Assembly (NCBI GenBank): GCA_002286855.1
Contig: NRSV01000008.1
Span: forward strand, 434,001 to 498,000
From: Bipolaris cookei
Lineage: Eukaryota > Ascomycota > Dothideomycetes > Pleosporales > Pleosporaceae
Length of the DNA stretch: 64,000 nucleotides
Direction of reading: 5' to 3'
The notes under the pieces are model-generated. The model was not told where the DNA came from, made no database searches, and saw only the letters and a program-made list of their open reading frames with translations. The position numbers and the translations under genes are program-made. Positions within the stretch are counted from its first letter, which is position 1. Every line of letters starts with the position of its first letter. Positions 1-11,558 of this stretch are shown in pieces.

Positions 1-1091
1 ACTTAGTCATGTGACGTAAGACGCCTCCTGTTGCAGCTTTGGCTGGGGTAGTCTTGATAGCGAGCTCTGATTGACTGTACACAGAATCCGGGTGCTCCGA
101 TTCACACCTGGATCCTGCGGCTTAGTTTGCTGTTATCTGACAATAGGCAGCTGGCTTGGAGAAGGTCATATAAAACTGTCACGGTAACCACCGGGTTACC
201 ATAACACCTGGATTCTGCTGCTGATTGGCTGAGTGCTACCGAGGTACTACACGTACGCTAGCCACCCATGATATATATTCTGTTGACGAATTTCTGTTCT
301 GATTCCTTACGCAACGTCTTGAGTCTTCACAGATAGTGTACGTAGCAATTCACCAACGCTTCCCAAAGCTTTTGGATTCGTGCTCCTAGCATCTTGTGAC
401 AAAAACCTTTGTCTCTTAATGGAATGGGTTTACCAATGGAACCACAGATGGAGGACGACACAGAGGCAATAGATGATGATGTAGTAGATCTTATAAAATG
501 GATATAAGTAGTTCTTGGCAGTTTTGCTCTTATACTGTTTTACATTGTTTGAATCGTTTAACGCCATAACGTTTTAAGGTGCTCCTTAAACGATCCAAAA
601 CTATATGCCCATGTATGGTTCCGGTGTGAGGAAGCTCAAGGTTTTGAAGCTACTCAGCGTGGGTCCTTGTTCTATTGTCTTGATCTATCATACTACCTAA
701 TGTAAGGGTGCGATGGATTGACCATAAGTGCAAGGTAAACGATGATGAATTCGATAAAGAGCTGTCTAGCTCTTTGTGCGGTCGTTTATCTACCCATTCG
801 GAGGAAAGTCATGCCAAGCGTCTGAGCGCTGCTTAGGCGGTGAGCAGGATCCGAGATTCCATCACGTGCGCTATCAAGGAGCTACCCAAAGGCCGTCCAG
901 TCTATCCCGGCTAGCTATCACGAAGGCTACAGGCCAAGTACTACCAATGAAGGCTTCAGCCTCTTACACCTAACAGCGCCGAGACTCACTCTACTCGATG
1001 GATAGAACTGTCATTTTACTTCGCGAGTTAAACAACGCTTAAATAGCCTCTATATTCTCTCTGCCAACCAGGCCCTTGATTAGTGCAGCCC
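1..1091. other. Gene-poor stretch downstream of the P450
   Basis: I see no convincing gene here. The short open frames lack ATG starts or family resemblance. The one notable item is a 26-bp motif at 117-142 that recurs with one mismatch at 7955-7980, so part of this stretch is probably an old dispersed repeat. Confidence 0.5.
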
Positions 1092-2765
1092 TCAATTCAC
1101 AATCACGCGCACTCCCTTGCTGCTTTTCTTCGGAAGAGGCACGAAGAAACTGCCTGCCATATCCACGTCGCTCCTATCTGTCTCATACAGCTCCAAATCT
1201 ACCAACCTGAACAACCCTGACAGACCTAGATACATCTCTGCCAGCGAGAAATTCATGCCCAGACACATACGCGGGCCCTTGCCGAAGGTGGTCAAATATT
1301 TGCTTAGCGGATGTCCATTGGGTGTGACAGGGTTGTCTAACCAGCGCTCCGGGATGAATTCATTCGGATTAGGGAATATTTTCGGATCCGTGACCTGTAG
1401 GTAATTCGACATGCTGAATTCTGTGCCAGGAGGTAGGACGTATTTGCCATACTGAATGACACCCGTTGGGTCTGTACGTTGGAGCCGGTTACTCAACCCA
1501 TACGAGATACGCAGAGCTGTGGAGGTCAGCCTGGAGTGTTTGAATGCCCGTGAATTGCTTACATTCTTGCACAACCGCAGATAAGTACGGTAACTTTTCA
1601 AGTTCGATGAGAGGCAAAAGTTCATCGGGGTTAGGCATAGCTTTCTCAAGCTCCTCTCTCAAGCGCGCTTTGACGCCCGGCTTTTGAAGAATCCAAAAGC
1701 TTCCAACGGTGAGTGCCGTCTTTGTCGTGTCGATGCCTGCACCCATAAAACTCTGCCCTTCCTGCTGCATCACCTCCTCGGTGATTTCGCTCCTTTTCAT
1801 GCTGGAGTTGAGTAGCTCGTGGAAGACAGTGCGATGTTCGACATGCTTGTCTGCATCGTTTTCGCCAGCCACGATTCGTCGGATCTGACCTCTCACTTCC
1901 TGTATTTGTTCAGCGGGGTGTCTATTGCTAGAGACGAGCAACTTACATGGCGAAATTCAAACACCGGTTTCATTTTGGGGTCTATCATAACAAGGAACCA
2001 TTCCGGCAGCTTCTGAAGCCACTTTGCTAGGGTGGGAAAACATGTTGCAAAAGGGACTGAGTATAGAAAGTTGTGGATAGCCGTTGTAAATGGCGATTTA
2101 AACTCTGGAAACTCCAAGAAATCATAGGATAAACCACAGATGTACCAGGTGAGCACGTCAGCCACGTAGGCACCCCAAGCCTCGTTTAGACACGCTACCT
2201 TGCCAGTCCCCTTGTACTGCGTCTCGAGAATATTGCACATCTTTTTGATTCGAGAGCTGGTGTAAGGGCTGAAGTCTATGATCTTTTGCCTAGTAAATAA
2301 GGGAGCAACAGCTGCTCTGCGGCGGCGATGATAATCGTGTTCGATTGCGTCGCTTAATGCTTGTGGGTGCGCAAGGCGATGTGAAAGTTGCGGTAGTTTG
2401 TGGTACTTGGACTTGGTGTTGAAAAGCTCGTTGTAGAATTCTGCATCGCGAATGTGTACCTCCGATGGCGTAATACGAATGATTGGGCCTTCGAACTAAG
2501 CATCAACATAGATCTCATCAAGTCACTAATATTATAACTTACCATATTTCTCATGCCATTCTTCAATCTTGAAGATATATTTTCCACCCTTGAACACCTC
2601 CCAATACACCTCAACCCAAGAGGTAATAGCAGCAAGCTTAGGACCTGGTATGTTCGCAATAGGACTGAAGAAGAGACGATATACAACTAAGCCAATGAAA
2701 TAGACGCACAATCCCAATAGGGAGAGGAAAATTGTGTTTTGGTTGAAAATTGACAGTAAAGCCAT
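1092..2765 (-). CDS. Cytochrome P450 monooxygenase (four exons)
   Basis: Heme-thiolate monooxygenase, probably anchored in the ER membrane; substrate unknown. Inferred exons are 2765-2543, 2488-1947, 1899-1563 and 1516-1092, with introns of 54, 47 and 46 bp. The joined frame has 508 codons and no lesion. Residues 1-30 form a membrane anchor, followed by the proline-rich hinge IPGPKLAA. The I-helix oxygen-binding motif AGIDTT lies near residue 309. The K-helix ESLR (the ExxR motif) is restored only when the 1517-1562 intron is removed. The heme-binding loop FGKGPRMCLG puts the axial cysteine near residue 452. The N-terminal style resembles trichodiene-oxygenase-like P450s (CYP58/CYP68 type), but that subfamily call is tentative. 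No secondary-metabolism backbone gene is visible nearby, so it is either a stand-alone P450 or the edge of a cluster lying to the left. Confidence 0.93.
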
Positions 2766-3488
2766 GATGCCTAGGAAAACTGCCGATACAAAAGGGTACC
2801 TGTTACTGTTTTATATTAAAGCATTCGTTATTGCGCTATATCTACTCCCGGATGTCTGCGGCCCCTCATTAGAAACGTCAGATAACATGTGCCGTAGGTT
2901 GCGGTCCGATCTAACTTCATACACGAAGAACAAACTACCTTGTCTATAATCTCTCAACAATTCGTGAATGTCGGCCGAATTAGTCCTACCCAAACAAGAT
3001 TGAAAAATGGCTCAAATCTGTTAGAAATGCCATTGATCGGCAAGGCTCCGATATCTCGGAGTTAGGACTGTCTGCTGGCTTGATTTTGCACCGCTCTCAC
3101 CTTCATACCCATCTGTTACACAATATGGTACAAAGGTTATTATGTATTATGTACGGTCGCGGATTATACAAGCCCTATTCAGGTCTATCTATTGGATCTA
3201 TGTTCATTAGCTCTAACGAACGCTTGACTTAACATGCGACATGTGTGCTCTCCAGAGCATAGGAGAACTCGCCATGTCGGCCATAACTAGTACTCAGATC
3301 TCCGATATCCGAAGGCCGATGGCCTAGGCGCAGAATTTATCTCCGATATGCAGGCTTACGCCTACGTCTACCATAGCGAGCAAATATGTACATATTATTA
3401 GACAAGCTCCAGATATTTTTTCGACAGTTTAGAATACTGGATGCTCACTTGGTGGTCAAAAAAAGCGATACTCTACTACACAGGCCAC
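2766..3488. other. Intergenic region upstream of the P450
   Basis: No gene recognised. It presumably contains the P450 promoter next to position 2765. The rest is AT-rich, with short open frames that have no recognisable content. Confidence 0.5.
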
Positions 3489-3616
3489 AAGAGTTGTCAA
3501 CAATCAAGCTCATCAAGCCGAGCTAACGTGATATCATAATACGCTAGCTTATATAGGCTTAATCACTACTATATTACGTTAGCTCGGCTTGATGAGCTTG
3601 GCTGTTGACAACTCTG
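3489..3616. mobile_element. hAT-like MITE, 128 bp
   Basis: The two ends are inverted copies of each other over about 45 bp, with few mismatches. The right end, read inward, begins CAGAGTTGTCAACAG and the left end AAGAGTTGTCAACAA. The core between them is only about 35 bp, so no protein is encoded. The octamer CAGGCCAC lies immediately outside both ends (3481-3488 and 3617-3624), as expected for an 8-bp target duplication. A CAGAG-type terminus with an 8-bp duplication is typical of the hAT superfamily. This is a non-autonomous element. Confidence 0.8.
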
Positions 3617-3949
3617 CAGGCCACCATCTAACCAAAATCAATAACTCGGCACAAAGTTAGCAACCTCAGAACCTCATCACACTACCAAGATACTGTTATT
3701 ATTATTATTATTTCCTACGCGTATCATCTTTACATCACACTAGAGTAATACTTTCAAGCAAAGACAAAAACCAAAACGGTAAAAGTGATTAGTGCTACTG
3801 ATCATATAAAGTACGAACTATTTTGGAGTACCGATTTTTTCGTCTACCAGGTGATGCTCTCTCAGCATTTCCCACTTTTACATTTAGAGTCTTGTATGAT
3901 GTGTACTAAGCAGGCTTGCTGTAAAGTTGGAAAATCCACCAATAACCAC
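3617..3949. other. Spacer between MITE and Fot1 element
   Basis: No gene seen. It contains a short ATT trinucleotide microsatellite at about 3692-3711. Confidence 0.5.
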
Positions 3950-5768
3950 TAACGTGAAGCACCGCCGAACCGGACACTTTTTCTTGGCAACCCGAACATC
4001 ATCTACAAAGTACAATATCTCAATCACGTGAAGACATGTTAACTCAGTGAGAAGGCAAACTTACTCTTGCTCTTCAGGCCTATTCTTTAGGGTAGTCTAA
4101 GACCGTACGACGCGCTGCTGCTGCCTACAACGTACCATATCAGCGGCTTCCTGATCGGCTTAAGAAAATCACTTTTCGGCCCCAAGCAACCCCAATATGC
4201 CTTAAGCTTACTAGAACTGAAGAGCAAACGATCGTATGACATATACTTGACCTTAACACCCGTGGATTTGCCCCCGAATTTGTGAGGTGTCAGCTATAGC
4301 AGATAAACTATTAGCTATACGAGGTGTGACACCTGTTGGTAAGAACCGGGCAGAGCAATTCGTATCGCGTACGGAAGAGCTTAAGATGGCTTTCAATCGA
4401 GCAAAGGACCGCCAGAGAGTACCCCAAGAGGACCTAGAGGTTATTAACGCGTAGTTTAAGCTCGTACAAGAGACGATTGAGAACTATAGGGTGCTTCCAG
4501 ACGATATCCATAACTCTGACGAGACTGGGTTTTATATGGGTGTAATTGGCTCAATGAAGGTAGTCACAGGTTCAGAACGTCTTACGAGACCTACAATTGC
4601 TCAGCCAGGCAATCGCGAGTGGGTTACAGTCATTCAGAGTATCTGCGCTACTGGATATGCTGCCCCGCCATTTATTATCTACAAAGGACGCGTCCATATC
4701 TCTGCTTGGTACGAAGAAGCAGATATACCTTACGATTGAAAACTTTCGGTATTAGAGAATGGATGGACAAACAATGAGCTTGGCCTGGCGTGGTTAAAGC
4801 ATTTTGATGAGCATACAAAGACGCGTCAGGTGGGGTCGTATAGGCTGCTCAATCTTCACGGTCATGAGAGCCACCTAAACCAAGAATTTAAGGATTACTG
4901 CCTTGTACGAAGGATCCTTACTCTTTGTGTGCCTGCTCATTCATCGCATATACTTCAGCCGCTTGACATTGTCTGCTTTTCGCCTCTTAAGCAGAAGTAC
5001 TCCCAATGTGTACGAGACTTGGCACGCCGCCATATCTGGCATATAGATGAGGAACGTTTCCTCCCAGCTTTTCGAGACGCGTTTTTTAACGTGTTTACGT
5101 CCGATAACTACAAGAAGGCTTTTGAGGCAGCAGGGCTAGTCCCTATTGACATGTAAAGAGTCATTGATCGCCATCACGTACGCCTTCGTACCCCACCACA
5201 AGAAGCTCAGCCAGAAACATCCTGCCAGTCCAAAACACCTAGCAATTTGTACGAATTTAGATCACAGTCAAAGCTTGTAAGAGAATCATTCGTATGATCA
5301 TCAAATATTGCATAAGAGGGCTTCTCAAAGCTTATTAAAGGAGCTGAGGAGATGCTACATGAGAATGTGCTTATGAAAGCTCGCGTACGAAAGCTTGAAG
5401 AGCAATTAGCAGAGGTGACAAAGCGCTGAGGGCGAAAAAGAAAGCGGATCCAGACAGGTGGGAAACTAAGCTTTGGCGCAGAAGCATCGCAGGCAGCTGA
5501 AAGTGCTTCTGCTAGTCGTACGACATCAAAGAAGGCGCGTGGTGAGGGTAGTCAAGAAAGGGCTCTGCTAGGTCAACGGCACTGTAGAACCTGTGGGAGA
5601 GCAGGCCATAACGCTCGTACGTGCCAAAAGGATGTAGAAGAAGATTTTTTTATCAGATACAAGTGAGTCGCACGACGCATCTATAGTTAGTGTAGAGTAA
5701 GTTAAGTTTTCGTACATGAAGTTTGCAATGCCAAGAAAAAGGGTCCGACTTGGTGGTGCTTCACGTTA
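3950..5768 (+). mobile_element. Degenerate Fot1/pogo-type DNA transposon
   Basis: The ends are imperfect inverted repeats of about 40 bp starting ACGTGAAGCACC. They sit directly inside TA dinucleotides at 3950-3951 and 5767-5768, the target duplication of Tc1/mariner elements. The body of about 1.8 kb is the right size for Fot1/pogo. A zinc-knuckle-like tail (CRTCGRAGHNARTC) is visible near 5585-5625. The transposase it carries is dead and is listed separately. Confidence 0.9.
4083..5640 (+). pseudogene. Fot1-type DDE transposase, inactive
   Basis: Remnant of a pogo/Fot1 transposase (DDE_1 superfamily), which would cut and paste its element in the nucleus. The best stretches are 4491-4739, with NSDETGFYMG around the first catalytic Asp, and 4830-5156, with the third motif in QPLDIVCFSP. 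In-frame stops fall at about 4453 and 4737, and the N-terminal DNA-binding part is frame-shifted. The second catalytic site reads LHGHESH where the family has LDGHESH, so the Asp is lost. It belongs to the same clade as the elements at 60.9-64 kb but is much older. Confidence 0.88.
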
Positions 5769-6241
5769 TGCTACACTCGGAGATATCTTTCGGCTCCGAG
5801 ATGTTCGCTCTTATTCAAGCAAACACAGTGCAGATTTTTCATTTAAGTAATTATTAACATCAAGGTTCTTATTTGACAATTATCATACGACTACGATCGC
5901 TCGATTGGCTAAGCCTTGAGCGAAGTGTGGGCGTACCACTAAGGTGGGCTTGACTTAGCTACATTTGTACCGGGGCGAGTTCGAAACTAGCTCGTCTTCC
6001 GTCGATGATATATTAATGTTGCACTACGTTTGCCTAAGATAGCAGGAAGATTGCAAGATTCACGTGGGGGAGATGGATTGGGACGGGGTAGGCCAGTCAA
6101 CCCAAGCAACTTCACCCAACACATATATATTAATAGTGTGGCGGCGACTCAATTTAATCGTGTCGTTGCTAGTATTTTATACAGACAGCTGCATTACAAA
6201 ATGAGTTTGAACTTCCGGTGAGTAAAGTCAAGAGCCTTACC
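5769..6241. other. Intergenic region
   Basis: No gene supported. The small open frame at 6030-6221 starts with a non-ATG codon and resembles nothing I know. Confidence 0.4.
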
Positions 6242-8778
6242 AGGCGCCCCAAAAGAAGTTCAAAATATACAGGCCATGACTTACTTATGGTCTAAGAAGG
6301 ACCTCATTGCTGCTTATATCATGTATGTATTATTTTAGGCGGATGCTGACTCTCGCTAACTTTTGCTAGGGTGTGGCTTATAGAATTCATGCTCACATGG
6401 GTTTTGGGTACTGTGGGGACGCTGACCCCATACATTACCAGCTCCTTCCGGGAGCACTCACTCACAGTGCTTACCAGTGTTATCGCATCTCTTGTTGGAG
6501 GCATCTGAAAGTTACTGTACGCAAAAATCATGAACGTCTGGGGTCGTCCTCCTGCCCTCTGCCTCGGAGTAGCCTTCACAACCCTTGGGCTAATTATGAT
6601 GGCTGCTTGTAATAATGTTAAGACATACTGCGCTGCGCAGGTGTTTTTCACTGTGGGTTACAGGTCTGTTGACTTTTCGCTGATAGTCTTCATCTCCGAT
6701 ACGTCAAAGCTCAAGAACCAAGGATTCTTCCTCGGATATCTTGGTCTACCTTGGCTAATTACGGCCTTCCTCTATGGATTTGCAGTGAATAGGATTGTCA
6801 GTCTCGATGGAATAGGCCTAAGATGGGGCTTTGGTATCCTCGCCATCCCTACCGCTATCGTCTTCTTACCGCTGATCGCCCTCCTCTATGTCAATCAGGC
6901 TAAGGCGCAAAAGCAAGGCCTGACTGAACCCCGCCTTAATCATGGCACTTCCCTCCAGAAGCTTATTCATCATGGCAATGAATTCGACGTTATCGGATTG
7001 CTCATTCTTGCAACAGGGCTCGCGCTCTTCTTGCTCAGCTTCAACCTCTACTCGTACTAAGCCGACCAATGGAGGTCTCTGTTAAGAGTAGGATCTTGAG
7101 TGGAAGTAATATAAGACTTCTGGTGTCAAGACTCTTGGGTTGGTTTTCGCGGATGAAGTGACAGGGTGGTATGAACAGTGTTTCTGCAAGTAACTCGTAT
7201 ATTGTACTTGTACTCGTAACTTAAGTTGAACACATCGAGCCCTAAGGGTTCGATGCCTATTACTATATACTTTTGATGCTCGTAACCCTCGGTCAGAGGA
7301 GCCCGAGTATTCCTCGGTGGCTTATGTGCGAGGACTATTCCTCGGTGGCTTATGCACGAGGAGTCTGCCAAGACCTTTCCTCGGGCATGCGCCACCGAGG
7401 AGGTCACGTGATACGTGCCCCCGCGTTACATATGGCTGGGTCGACTGGTCGTCGATGCTCCTTAACTTAACCGCCGTGCCTCCTCCCTTCAGGTTCGTAA
7501 CAGTCTCCCATGATCATCTGCTTTATCGTTTTTGGTGCTCTTCTCATCATTCTCTATGGACTATGGGAGAAGTACTTTGCACCAATTCCATTAGTTCCCT
7601 GACATCTCCTCAAGGATCGCACTTTCATCTTTACACATACCATGGCTGCAACTCTCTATACTGCCTCGTCAAGTCGGAGCCCATACTTTTACTCTTTTTT
7701 GATTGTCTTTTACAATCAAACCATTGTTCATGCTACTGTCAGATTGTAATGGGTTACCAAAGACGGTGAATTGATTGTATTGATCTGCTCTCTACCATCT
7801 TCGTTTACTTATAGTGTATAGCTGTTGCTTTTTATTGTTGAGAACGTGCATCCTTGTTACTGTGACAGTGGCTTGTCGCTTCGGCTCAGTTGAAGTCATT
7901 GCTTCTGCAGCCTTGCATAGGCTGCGACACCTCGCATAATATCGGCTGGGTTCCGCGGCTTAGATTGCTGTTATCTGACAGCTACCTACGTCAACAACGT
8001 ATATGCTATGGGCGCCTGCTTCATCTTCTTGGTATATAATATTTGCCTACACTATTATGAACGCGTAAAGGTGTACTCTTTCTTTCAGCGAGTATCACTT
8101 ACCATTTTAGGCATGGGCTTGATGATTAACTTTCTTCACTCCGATGACAACATTAGATATTGTGGCACGATACAAGATCGAGCTCAAAAGATCAAGAGGC
8201 GATCCGCAATCGAGCTAGTAGAAAAAAGCTGAAATCTAATCGCTGCCAAAGAATGGATTGAAGAAGGGTACCTTTCTACTCTGAAAAGAACTACTATATA
8301 TACCCGCAGTCTGATCACGTGATACTACACCACGATATATAGTTACGTGCCATCTCTTTGTTGCACTAGGGGCTGGAGTTTTGGTTACCTCAGAGCAGAC
8401 TACGCTTATGGCCGTTTCCAAACAGGAGGACTTTCCTGCTCTTCTAGCATGTGAGTCCATGGTTATCTCTACAGGAAACATTATGGATCAACAATTGCGG
8501 GAAGGATCTGAACTGGCGTTTTCCCAAAGAGGCCATTAGCCAACTTGCCAGCAAATGTCTTGCCTGACTTTACAAAGATTTACGGAAGCCTCCAGATACA
8601 GGCACGGTACCCGATTGGATCTCCTACGCACGATGCGATCAACCTAAGCTACGCTCAGAACCAGAGGTACCTGCTCATCACGGCGACGTGCATCAACAGC
8701 CTCTCGTTGGTTAGCGTTGCATTTTGGCAAGGCATCGATTTGAAGAACCAAAAGCAACGTACATTTGGTCTTTTGTAA
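6242..8778 (+). pseudogene. Wrecked MFS siderophore-iron transporter
   Basis: The pieces follow the order of a SIT-type transporter. At 6260-6330 there is an N-terminal exon ending YIM. A 47-bp intron follows, then the first membrane half at 6370-7060. Next come WEKYFAPIPLVP near 7570, YVNNVYAMGACF to ILGMGLMINF at 7985-8135, SEQTTLMAVSKQEDFPALLA near 8388-8450, and a C-terminal end at 8545-8778 with DFTKIYGSLQIQ and a terminal TAA. An in-frame TGA lies just before 6500. About 430 bp of unrelated sequence, including two 28-bp tandem copies at 7309-7364, interrupts the gene, and more frame breaks follow. The order matches the intact transporter at 12451-14340. It is a dead paralogue and no functional product is expected. 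Confidence 0.85.
7309..7364. repeat. Two 28-bp tandem copies inside the transporter pseudogene
   Basis: Two adjacent units, 7309-7336 and 7337-7364, share ATTCCTCGGTGGCTTATG and differ at a few positions. They lie in the foreign insertion between the two halves of the dead transporter. Confidence 0.7.
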
Positions 8779-9120
8779 AGAACCCATCAAAAGCTGGGCA
8801 TCACAAACAAGACGATCGAAGAATGTGCAAAGGTGGCTGGTTACGGAGTTGCAGAGGTGCAGACGAGCGGGTTCGGTATGCTCGATGCTATGGTCAAGGT
8901 CATCACTTGCATCACGGCCATCATCTCAGTGGTCGATATAGTCCTGAGCATTATTAGCATCTTCGACGTGGTGAAGCAGACCAATGATATGTACAATAGC
9001 TTGCACAGACCCATCAATGACAGTTACATAACGTATCTTAATGGCATCAGCACTGCATCCCGACAGTGCAACGCTATAATTGCTCCGGCTAACACTACCT
9101 ATATACCAATCCTTACATAG
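8779..9120 (+). pseudogene. Unrecognised open frame with a hydrophobic stretch
   Basis: Open from directly after the transporter stop (8778) to a TAG at 9118-9120, about 112 codons, with no ATG near its 5' end. It has a hydrophobic, Ile/Val-rich segment (about 25 residues, near 8895-8970) followed by a polar tail with potential N-glycosylation sites. I do not recognise it. The lack of a start and its position behind a pseudogene suggest it is the exon of a broken gene, not a complete one. Confidence 0.3.
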
Positions 9121-9536
9121 CGGTGAGCCATTGAGGCAAGATGTTTGAGTTGATACAAGGCGGAAGGGTGCTAAGCTGATGATGAGTTTTAGGTATCAGC
9201 TATGGAGTAGCTTCAAATCAACTTGCCTACAAAGCACGAGATAAAATATATCAAAGTAAGCGTAACACACAAATGTATAAACTTGTAAATTAACCTCGTT
9301 CAGGTATTAAGTTTAACTAGTGCTAGTATAAACGTTCGTATAAGCGTCCAACAGTCCCAATCCGACGCTGTTAGACGCTTAGTCACACAGTAGTTCTATG
9401 ACTACCTCCGAAGACCCCACTCCATATCTCACTTTATACGTTCACGTTTTGGTTTGTAGATGAAAAAATAAACTCTCATCTGCATCTAGGGGAAGTATTT
9501 CCCATCGTCTGCTCATTATATTGTATCTAAGATTTA
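9121..9536. other. Intergenic region
   Basis: AT-rich; nothing identifiable. Confidence 0.4.
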
Positions 9537-10198
9537 TTACAATTCGAACCAATATAACCTCACTTCCAGTGCAATGATCCCTTTCAGCTCCGTGACCGAA
9601 TCTTTACTCAGCTCCGCCGGAAGGAACCCGTATATTTCAATTAACATTTGAAAACCCTGAAAGAGACAAATGCTTGTGATCCTCGCTAATTTAAATCTGC
9701 AGTTCAAATAGCAGTCCGCGGAGGTTTGCATCAATTTGTGATGCTACCCATTCGCTGCGACGAATGCATTGGCGCACAAAGTTCAGAGTATCTTGTGTAA
9801 GTACATCCTAGTTCGCAAAGGAAAAAAGCAGTCAAAGCGTAAACTGCCGTGTGTCGTTGAACGTCGGGGTTATGAGCCATGTACAGCCAGGACGCGTCGT
9901 CGTCGGCGAAGCGTCGGAGGAATTCGACGAGAAACTCGCGCCAGTTGTCTGGTAGTGCGGGTATACCATATGTACTAACGATGTATGGCATTGCCTTTGT
10001 AGGAGGTTTGAATGTTCCTAGATCTAGGCTGCGGATGAACTTCTCATTGATAGCTTTTGTCTCGCTTGGTTCCGTCTCCAAGCGTATGATGATACGATGG
10101 TGTGTATCCAACAAAAAGGCATTGTTGGCATTGTCTCCAAGGTTGCTGCTTGGCTCATATCTTGGTGATGTTACTGTCGCTCACACAAAACGAATTGA
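9537..10198 (-). pseudogene. Orphan-family gene relic (GIPALPDNWR motif)
   Basis: Reading leftward from 10198, an open stretch encodes a polar N-terminus and then a conserved core: GIPALPDNWREF, RRFADDDASW, PDVQRHTAVYALTAFF. Smaller coding-like blocks follow at 9690-9760 and 9540-9650, as if in further exons. The same core occurs on the other strand at 36957-37461 (GIPALPDDWRKH, RFAADD, PDVQQKTKAYALAGFF), so this is a real family and not chance. Function unknown. No clean start is seen, because the 5' end abuts the Tc1 insertion at 10199; it may have been truncated by that insertion. Confidence 0.55.
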
Positions 10199-11558
10199 TA
10201 CAGTACTAGGTCAAAAGTTTGTTCGCGTGAGCACGGGCCTACTCCACCATCTCAGTATCCCCAGACTACTATCTTCTTCAACACCACAACGCTCCACTAA
10301 AATGAGACCTTTTGCACCAGAAATTTCGCGTGATCGTGTGCGCAAAGGTGAATTATCTGAAACACAGCGAGTGTACATTTTGGCGCAGGCGGAGGGTGGA
10401 TGCAGCACGTCTGAAATCGCCCACCGTCTTGGCTGCTCCCAACGCGCCGTCCAAAAAGTTGTCCACCGATGGGAGACTGAAGGCACCTATACAAGACACG
10501 ACCGTATAGGCCGCCCATCCAAAATAGCGCGTAGGTAACATCTTCAGCTACTCCGGATTGCTAAGAAATCTCCTAAAATTGAATACAGCGCGCTGTATCG
10601 CGAGTCTAGCCTATGGGATGCCGACAGTGAGAAGCCAACAGTCTCTTGAAGTACTGTCCAAAGAGACCTCCAAAAAGACAACTACTACAAGTACCGATCG
10701 AAGCGCCGCCCTCTAATTAATGGTCGTACTGCAATAAAACGGCGAGCTTTCGCTCGTAGATGGCGCAATCACTCTTGGGATGAGGAGCCAGTTATAAAGT
10801 TTTCAGAGGAGTGTAGTATCACTCGCGGATCTGGCCATAACGCCCAATGGGTATGGCGTCTACCGTCACCAAATGGGACAAGGATATGATAGAGCCGATA
10901 TCTACTGCTCGGCAGCCAGGCCGCATGGTATGGGGCGTGGTTTGGATGTCTCCCGGGGGTGCTGTTGGGCATAGTCCACTAGTAATCATGTCCCGCGATA
11001 CATCACGCCGCCGACAGGGCTACACGACTGCAAGCTATCTTACAGTACTTGAAGAAGGACTACTACCTCACTATCGACCTGGGGAACTTTTTATGCAGGA
11101 TAACGCACCTATTTATATGTCAAGAAAATCAAGAGAGTGGTTGCAATCCTATAGGATTACTACTATTGAATGGCCTCCCTACTCACCTGATCTTAACCCT
11201 ATTGAACACCTTTGGTGGACGCTTGAAAAAAAATTCCATGAGCTTTATCCTCATTTTGATTATATAGGCAACTTAGAAATTGAGTGGGAGATGTTTGAAA
11301 TTAGGTTGGCAGAAGCTTGGGCTGCGTTACCTGATTCTTTGATCGCTAGACTGATTGAAAGTATGCCGCGCCGCCTTCTCGCTGTACGCAGGGTAAATGA
11401 GTATCAAACAAAATACTAAGGACTGTAGCAATAGTTTGCTTATTTTAGATTACGTTTTGGTTTTGGTTTCATAGAGTTATGTAGATTTGAGGTTTGGATC
11501 AAAAGTGGTGATCGTGGCCCAAGCGTTGGCGCGAACAAACTTTTGACCCATGACTGTA
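10199..11558 (+). mobile_element. Tc1-like DNA transposon, 1356 bp, degenerate
   Basis: TA dinucleotides at 10199-10200 and 11557-11558 flank inverted ends that share GGTCAAAAGTTTGTTCGCG and then diverge. The body carries a single Tc1-type transposase remnant on the plus strand. Length, TA duplication and transposase type agree on the Tc1 family. Confidence 0.9.
10303..11419 (+). pseudogene. Tc1-type transposase (DDE_3), inactive
   Basis: The N-terminal part at 10303-10536 has a helix-turn-helix typical of Tc1 elements (SEIAHRLGCSQRAVQKVVHRW). It ends in a TAA near 10537, and another stop (TGA) follows near 10647. The catalytic part then runs to 11419. FSEECSITRG is where Tc1 relatives normally have Asp, so the first acidic residue appears changed to Glu. 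FMQDNAPIYM supplies the second Asp, and SPDLNPIEHLW the third acidic residue (Glu). The two stops make the copy non-autonomous, but the catalytic half is otherwise clean, so it decayed fairly recently. Confidence 0.88.
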
